NCBI RefSeq assembly: GCF_000949635.1
Contig: NZ_BAFN01000001.1
Span: 2,717,673-2,781,672, forward strand
Direction: 5' to 3'
From: Candidatus Brocadia sinica JPN1
GTDB taxonomy: Bacteria; Planctomycetota; Brocadiia; Brocadiales; Brocadiaceae
Length of the DNA stretch: 64,000 bases
Both the position numbers and the translations under genes were made by a program. This document shows positions 59,435-64,000 of the stretch, piece by piece (position 1 is the stretch's first letter; each line of letters begins with the position of its first letter). The notes below the pieces were generated by a model. That model saw only the letters and a list, made by a program, of their open reading frames with translations, was not told the DNA's origin and searched no databases.

Positions 59435-60837
59435 CATGCTGTATCATACGAAAGAAGATTTGTTAAACGATCTGAAGGGTGTTATTGATATTCAAAAAAA
59501 ATGGTGCTATAAAAATAATCGATAAAGATGCATTGAGAAATAAAAAAATTGATAATATTATTTATAATGCAGTTTTCAATAAAGAAAGCACAATCAAAGA
59601 GGCATCCAGGTGGTTGATCCGCAATGCCGGAAATAAGCTGGGCATTGTTTCCTCATCCATTCAATCACTTTATGAAGCCATGGGGAAAAAAGAATACAAA
59701 GGGTTCACGGTTCCTGCCATTAATATACGGGGCTTAACGTATGATGTGTCACGTTCCATTTTCAGGGCTGCTAAGAAGAACCACGTAGGCGCCTTTATCT
59801 TCGAAATTGCTCGGTCAGAGATAGGTTATACAGACCAGAGACCCGCAGAGTACATGGCGGCAATTCTTGCGGCTGCCATCAAGGAAGGATATGAAGGGCC
59901 TTTGTTTATCCAGGGAGATCATTTTCAGATTAATGCAAAGAAATACGAAAAAGATAAAAACGCAGAGATCAACACAGTAAAAGGACTCATGAAAGAAGCT
60001 ATCGAGGCTGGTTTTTATAACATTGATATAGATACATCAACCCTTGTGGATTTAAACAAACCCAATCTAACTGAACAGCAGCGGCTTAATTTTGAATTTG
60101 CAGCTGAATTTACCGCTTACATCAGGTCATTAGAACCAAAGGGAATAACGGTATCTGTCGGTGGTGAAATAGGCGAAGTGGGTAAAAAGAATAGTACCGT
60201 TGAGGAGTTAAGGGCATTTATGGATGGGTATAATACTACCCTGGATATGAAAGGCAAGGGGTTGAAAGGAATCAGCAAGCTTAGTGTACAGACTGGCACC
60301 AGCCACGGAGGAGTGCCATTGCCTGACGGAACAATCGCAAAAGTAAAGCTGGATTTTGAAACACTAAAGAATTTGTCAAGGGTTGCCAGGGATGAATATG
60401 GCCTTAGCGGGGCGGTACAACATGGCGCATCTACACTCCCGCCAGATGCGTTTGACAAATTTCCAGAAACAGGGACGGCTGAGGTGCATCTTGCCACAGA
60501 ATTCCAGAATATGATTTACGATAGTAGCGTTTTCCCGCAGGATTTCAAAAAAGAAATCTATGATTTCCTTAAGAACCATCCTGATATAAAGAAAGAGTGG
60601 AAAGAAGGAGACACCGAGGAGCAATTTTTCTATAAAGTCAGAAAGAATGGTTTTGGCCCCTTTAAAGAAAGGTTTTGGAGCCTTCCTTCAGAAGTAAGAA
60701 AGAAGATTGGCGAAGAACTCGAAGTGAAGTTTGAATTTCTTTTTAAAAAATTGAATGTCATTCACTCGAAAGAGATAATAAATAAAACGATCAAACCAGT
60801 TGAAGTAGTTCTTCCTAATCCTCCAAACCTTGCATGA
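59435..60837 (+). CDS. Class II fructose-bisphosphate aldolase-like protein with broken N-terminus
   Basis: The body (from about 59479) is a long class II aldolase: YKGFTVPAINIRGLTYDVSR, GPLFIQGDHFQINAKKY (zinc-binding His/Asp region), NIDIDTSTLVDLNK, GISKLSVQTGTSHGGVPLPD and SGAVQHGASTLPPDAFDKFP. The likely true start is ATG 59435 (AAGGAG upstream; M L Y H T K E D...), but it hits a stop because A8 at 59494-59501 is one base too long; seven As would join the frames. About 460 residues if joined. It splits or forms fructose-1,6-bisphosphate. Break may be a sequencing indel or slippage. Confidence 0.85.
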
Positions 60838-60903
60838 TTTCTACTGGGGAATGTAACCGTATAGGAATTTCAAACTTTTTCGTTAAGCAATGAATAAACA
60901 CAC

Positions 60904-60993
60904 CCCTCTCAAGAGGGAAATTTTAGAAGTCCCCTCCTGGGAGGGGTGGGTAAAAATGCCTTTAACACACCCCCGGACCCTCTTTCTAGAGGG
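60904..60993. repeat. Three CCCTC/GAGGG hairpins upstream of the subtilase
   Basis: Inverted repeats at 60904-60917 (CCCTCTCAAGAGGG), 60931-60946 (CCCCTCCTGGGAGGGG) and 60978-60993 (CCCTCTTTCTAGAGGG) in a GC-rich block unlike its surroundings. A REP-like repeat cluster, possibly a transcription boundary. Confidence 0.5.
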
Positions 60994-61029
60994 GGGTTTA
61001 AAAGTCACTGCCACAGACAGCCTAATTTA

Positions 61030-62967
61030 ATGAAAAAAATAAATATGGGGAAATGGTATTTAGTGTCGGGAATTGTTTTGTTCTTGACAATATCGTCTGT
61101 ATCTCATCACACAGCCTTTTCTGGTGTAGGTGACCCCATTATTCTGCCAGAGCATTTACCTAAAATAAAAAATGAATCTGAAAAGATCAACAGGAAAGAA
61201 AAAAAGATGAGCGGCCTGTTGCGTTTACAAATGCACTTGAGAAACAGCTATGGAGAACAGCCGACATCTGAGAGATTGAGCGCCATGCAAAAGATGGGCA
61301 TGAGGATTTCAACAGCAGAGACTGACAAACAATCGGTTTACATTCATGTAAGAAGAAAATTAAGTGCTGCGAAGATTGCATCTTTAAAGAAAATAGGGGT
61401 GATTGTATATGAGAATTCATGGATACCACCCCTGGAAAATCATCCCACGGGTTATGTCATGGCGAGCGTACCCGTGAGTCGAATGTACGATTTGGCCTCA
61501 AAAACTTACGTTGTCAGACTTGAGACAGCAGAGCAACTGTTTTTACCCAAGAACGATAAGGCGGCGAGGAGTATCAATGCAGATGATGTCTGGAATGGCT
61601 ATGGATACGATGGCAGTGATGTTAGAATCGCCGTACTGGATTCTGGTTTAGACACATCGCATAAGGACATTCCTACTCCCGTAGCAAGCAAGGATTACTC
61701 AAACTATCCTGATCTGGACGATACCATTGAAAATTTGGTAACGGAACATGGCACTCATGTAACAGGGAGTGTCGTTGGTCGTGGTACTCGGTCAAATGGG
61801 AAATACAAAGGTATGGCGTTTGGTGCTGACCTGGTCTTTTTAAAGATTGGGGAAGACACAACCGGGGGTGCTACAGAAAATGCCATTATGGCGGCCATAA
61901 AAGAGGCGGTAGATATATATAATGCTGATATTGTTACCATGAGTTACGGTGGCTTTGATGTTTATAATGATGGTTCCGAAGAAACATGTCAGGCAGTCGA
62001 TTATGCTTTTAGTAAGGGTACATTGGTTTTTATGGCGGGGGGGAATGAGGCGGATGCTAAAACGCATTATTCAGGAACGGTTGCCGCCCGCAAAAAGACG
62101 AAGTTTATTCAGATCAAGGTGCGCAGGGGGATGGCAATACTCTATTTTTACCTCGATTGGTTTGATGGTAAGGGGGTAAATAATGATCTGGATTTAATTT
62201 TATATGATGCGAAAAAGAGGAAAATACCTTCAAAGAAAATTACGAAGTATCAGGAAGGAGAAAGTCCAAGGGGTACTGAGGCTAAGCTGGTTTTCTACAA
62301 TTTTTACGTCTCCGGACCTGCACAGTATTATGCGAAGGTGAAGAATAATTCAGGCAATGAGCAGGTTTTTCATATTTATTCTTTTGACTATAATACGACC
62401 TTTAAAAAGGCAGACCCGAACTACACCGTTATAACACCTGCAACAGCAGACAACGCCATAGCCGTTGCATCGTATGTGACCCGGCCAAGCTGGACTAATT
62501 ACAAAGGGCAAACGTACGGTTATAGTAAAGATACAACTCCTGGTGAAATTTCCTCATTTAGTAGTCGTGGGCCTAGAATTGATGGGATTATAAAACCTGA
62601 TATTGCAACACCGGGACAGGGAATCATTTCTGCAAGGGATAAGATTATTACCTGGCCGGGCGAATATGATGCCCTTGTAATTGACAACGATGGGCTGAAT
62701 AACGGTAACGGGCATGCGGATTATCTGTTACTTCAGGGAACAAGCATGGCTGCTCCCATTGCGGCAGGAGCAGCGGCATTATTGATGCAGGCTCAACCTT
62801 TCTTAAAGGGGGATCCGGATAGTATCCGAAATGCCTTATTTCAAACTGCAAGCAATGAAGGATACCAGTTTAATACCGATGGTTATGGTAAAATGAATGT
62901 ATTATCGGCATTGAACTACCTGGCGAGTATATCTCATCCCCCAGTGCCTGTTACTGAGAACAAATAA
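61030..62967 (+). CDS. Secreted subtilisin-family serine protease
   Basis: 645 residues from ATG 61030. A longer frame starting at 60946 covers the hairpin repeats and is unlikely. It has a signal peptide (MKKINMGKWYLVSGIVLFLT, core to SVSHHTAFSG), a propeptide of about 150 residues, then an S8 catalytic domain: Asp in AVLDSGLDTSH, His in EHGTHVTGSVVGRGT, an oxyanion region PGEISSFSSRGPRIDG and Ser in GTSMAAPIAAGAAAL. A beta-rich insert (about residues 350-470) separates the His and Ser parts. It probably degrades proteins outside the cytoplasm. Uncertain target. No strong ribosome site. Confidence 0.9.
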   Translation: MKKINMGKWYLVSGIVLFLTISSVSHHTAFSGVGDPIILPEHLPKIKNESEKINRKEKKMSGLLRLQMHLRNSYGEQPTSERLSAMQKMGMRISTAETDKQSVYIHVRRKLSAAKIASLKKIGVIVYENSWIPPLENHPTGYVMASVPVSRMYDLASKTYVVRLETAEQLFLPKNDKAARSINADDVWNGYGYDGSDVRIAVLDSGLDTSHKDIPTPVASKDYSNYPDLDDTIENLVTEHGTHVTGSVVGRGTRSNGKYKGMAFGADLVFLKIGEDTTGGATENAIMAAIKEAVDIYNADIVTMSYGGFDVYNDGSEETCQAVDYAFSKGTLVFMAGGNEADAKTHYSGTVAARKKTKFIQIKVRRGMAILYFYLDWFDGKGVNNDLDLILYDAKKRKIPSKKITKYQEGESPRGTEAKLVFYNFYVSGPAQYYAKVKNNSGNEQVFHIYSFDYNTTFKKADPNYTVITPATADNAIAVASYVTRPSWTNYKGQTYGYSKDTTPGEISSFSSRGPRIDGIIKPDIATPGQGIISARDKIITWPGEYDALVIDNDGLNNGNGHADYLLLQGTSMAAPIAAGAAALLMQAQPFLKGDPDSIRNALFQTASNEGYQFNTDGYGKMNVLSALNYLASISHPPVPVTENK

Positions 62968-63135
62968 CAAACATGATTGATTTTCCCACTCGGTGTTGCT
63001 ACCACATTATGGCAGGTTTGAACAATGAATATGAAGGAGGAAAAAGTGGGGATTTGGGGATACGCTTACTTCATAATCTTTCAACCACCCATCCTCTCCT
63101 GTTTTTTCTGTATTTTAATAAGTAAAATTGGTTTG

Positions 63136-64000
63136 CTATTCTTTGCCAACGCGACTGAGTTTTGGTTGATAGATACAATAAGGTTCTTCAGCCAGATAGT
63201 TACCCGTGTCGTAAAAAGCCCGTGCCCTGCAGCCCTCACAGACCTTTTTGTACTCACACGCACCGCACTTCCCTTCCAATAAATCGGGGTCGCGCAACTT
63301 CTGAAAGACGGGAGAATCATTCCAGATGTCTGCAAATTTTTGTTTTTTCACATGACCTGCCTCGACCGGTAAATAACCGCAAGGGAAGACTTCTCCCTTG
63401 TGGGAAACAAAGCACACACCTGTTCCGGCCAGACAGCCCTTCGTCATGGCTGCCATACCGTGGGTTTTCGGTGAAATGGTAACCCCTTCTTCCTTCGCGC
63501 GTTCCCTCATAATACGGAAATAGTGGGGAGCGCAGGTAGCCTTTGTTTGAATCTTGGCCTCTTTGGAAAGGTCGTAGAAATGATTGAGTACCTCTTCATA
63601 TTTTTTGGGATGAAGCATCTGGTCGTCGGCAATCTGAACACCGCATCCCACGGGTACCAACATAAAGATATGGAGCGCTTCGGCGCCCAGTTTTACAGCC
63701 ATGTTATAAAGGTCATCGATCTGATGAACGTTGTGTTTTGCAATAGTGCAGTTGATTTGCATACTCATACCCAGATCTCTGAGCCTTTTAAAACCAGCAA
63801 TAGACCGTTCAAATGATCCTGGTATCTTTCTGAATTCATCATGGGTTTTGGCATCAGCGCCGTCAAAACTGATTGAAACCCTGGCAATACCTGCATCAGC
63901 GATTTTTTTTGCTGTCTTGTCATCAACTAATGTTCCGTTCGTTGCCAGTGCAACGCTTAATCCTTTACTTACGGCGTACTTCGCAATCTCAAAAATATCG
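63136..64000 (-). CDS. SPASM radical-SAM protein of the heme/heme d1 biosynthesis type (AhbC/AhbD/NirJ), truncated at right edge
   Basis: At least 288 residues; the frame is open past 64000, and the CxxxCxxC radical-SAM motif lies beyond the edge. Visible parts: LATNGTLVD, RVSISFDGADAKTH, IMLVPVG-like IFMLVPVGCG, GCLAGTGVCFVSHKGEVFPC, CGYLPVEAGHVKK and the C-terminal SPASM cluster LEGKCGACEYKKVCEGCRAR then LAEEPYCIYQP. This ending is shared by AhbD, AhbC and NirJ, which make heme or heme d1 from siroheme derivatives. A choice among them cannot be made without the N-terminus. Fits the heme-rich anammox reading. Confidence 0.75.
   Translation of the reverse strand, partial: DIFEIAKYAVSKGLSVALATNGTLVDDKTAKKIADAGIARVSISFDGADAKTHDEFRKIPGSFERSIAGFKRLRDLGMSMQINCTIAKHNVHQIDDLYNMAVKLGAEALHIFMLVPVGCGVQIADDQMLHPKKYEEVLNHFYDLSKEAKIQTKATCAPHYFRIMRERAKEEGVTISPKTHGMAAMTKGCLAGTGVCFVSHKGEVFPCGYLPVEAGHVKKQKFADIWNDSPVFQKLRDPDLLEGKCGACEYKKVCEGCRARAFYDTGNYLAEEPYCIYQPKLSRVGKE

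Noticed and set aside
1-64000. CRISPR arrays
   Set aside because: No regularly spaced direct repeats with unique spacers were seen; the only tandem repeats are 5-11 bp units.

Overview
The window reads as a chromosomal segment of a Gram-negative, AT-rich bacterium. A complete-looking flagellar export and basal-body block, KDO synthesis (kdsA), a SPASM radical-SAM heme-pathway protein, many TPR proteins and several NtrC-type sigma-54 activators suggest an anammox-type planctomycete (Brocadiales). That assignment is inferred from gene content; no 16S rRNA or marker phylogeny is available here.

Layout. (1) 1-5.2 kb: the end of an MsbA-type ABC exporter, a multi-domain hybrid histidine kinase and a CBS-domain membrane protein. 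(2) 5.4-18 kb: a regulatory and TPR block. It holds flgM behind a textbook sigma-28 promoter, a CsgG/FlgO-like TPR protein, two NtrC-type activators, an NtrB-type kinase, a receiver/inactive-phosphatase/ATPase protein with a STAS partner, and exported TPR proteins. Two of the TPR genes appear split at A-runs. (3) 18.1-36.2 kb: flgBC-fliE, fliFGHIJ, a MotE-like gene, fliLMN, fliOPQR, flhB, flhA, flhG and fliA, nearly all co-directional. (4) 36.3-43.5 kb: two paralogous HD-GYP proteins, flagellin, and two TPR-glycosyltransferases that may glycosylate it. Sigma-54-type sites (TGGCAY-N5-TTGCY) stand before an NtrC-type regulator, the second TPR group, flgB, fliF and the GAF-HD-GYP gene, so a sigma-54 then sigma-28 hierarchy with FlgM/FliA can be read from the sequence. 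(5) 43.6-45.9 kb: a cobalamin methyltransferase, a small exported protein, kdsA and tRNA-Thr(CGT).

(6) 45.85-54.44 kb: an 8.6-kb integrative element inserted in tRNA-Thr, bounded by a perfect 46-bp repeat. All its genes are on the minus strand: integrase, excisionase-like protein, zinc protein, Nu1-like small terminase, a stand-alone paralog of the terminase DNA-binding domain, a DnaB-type helicase, a replication-initiator-like protein, winged-helix and RHH regulators, and coiled-coil proteins. No large terminase, portal, capsid or tail gene is visible, so the element resembles a phage satellite. Helically phased 11-bp repeats lie inside both ends, and several gene gaps carry strong paired RNA-like stems, including an interleaved (pseudoknot-type) pair and a potential kissing-loop leader.

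(7) 54.5-64 kb: an AlkP-superfamily phosphodiesterase, APS kinase, a frameshifted mannosyl-3-phosphoglycerate phosphatase, fructose-1,6-bisphosphatase, a class II aldolase with a broken N-terminus, a secreted subtilase and the heme-type radical-SAM protein running off the right edge.

Several apparent frameshifts coincide with A-runs. Assembly indels, gene decay and programmed slippage cannot be separated from the sequence alone.
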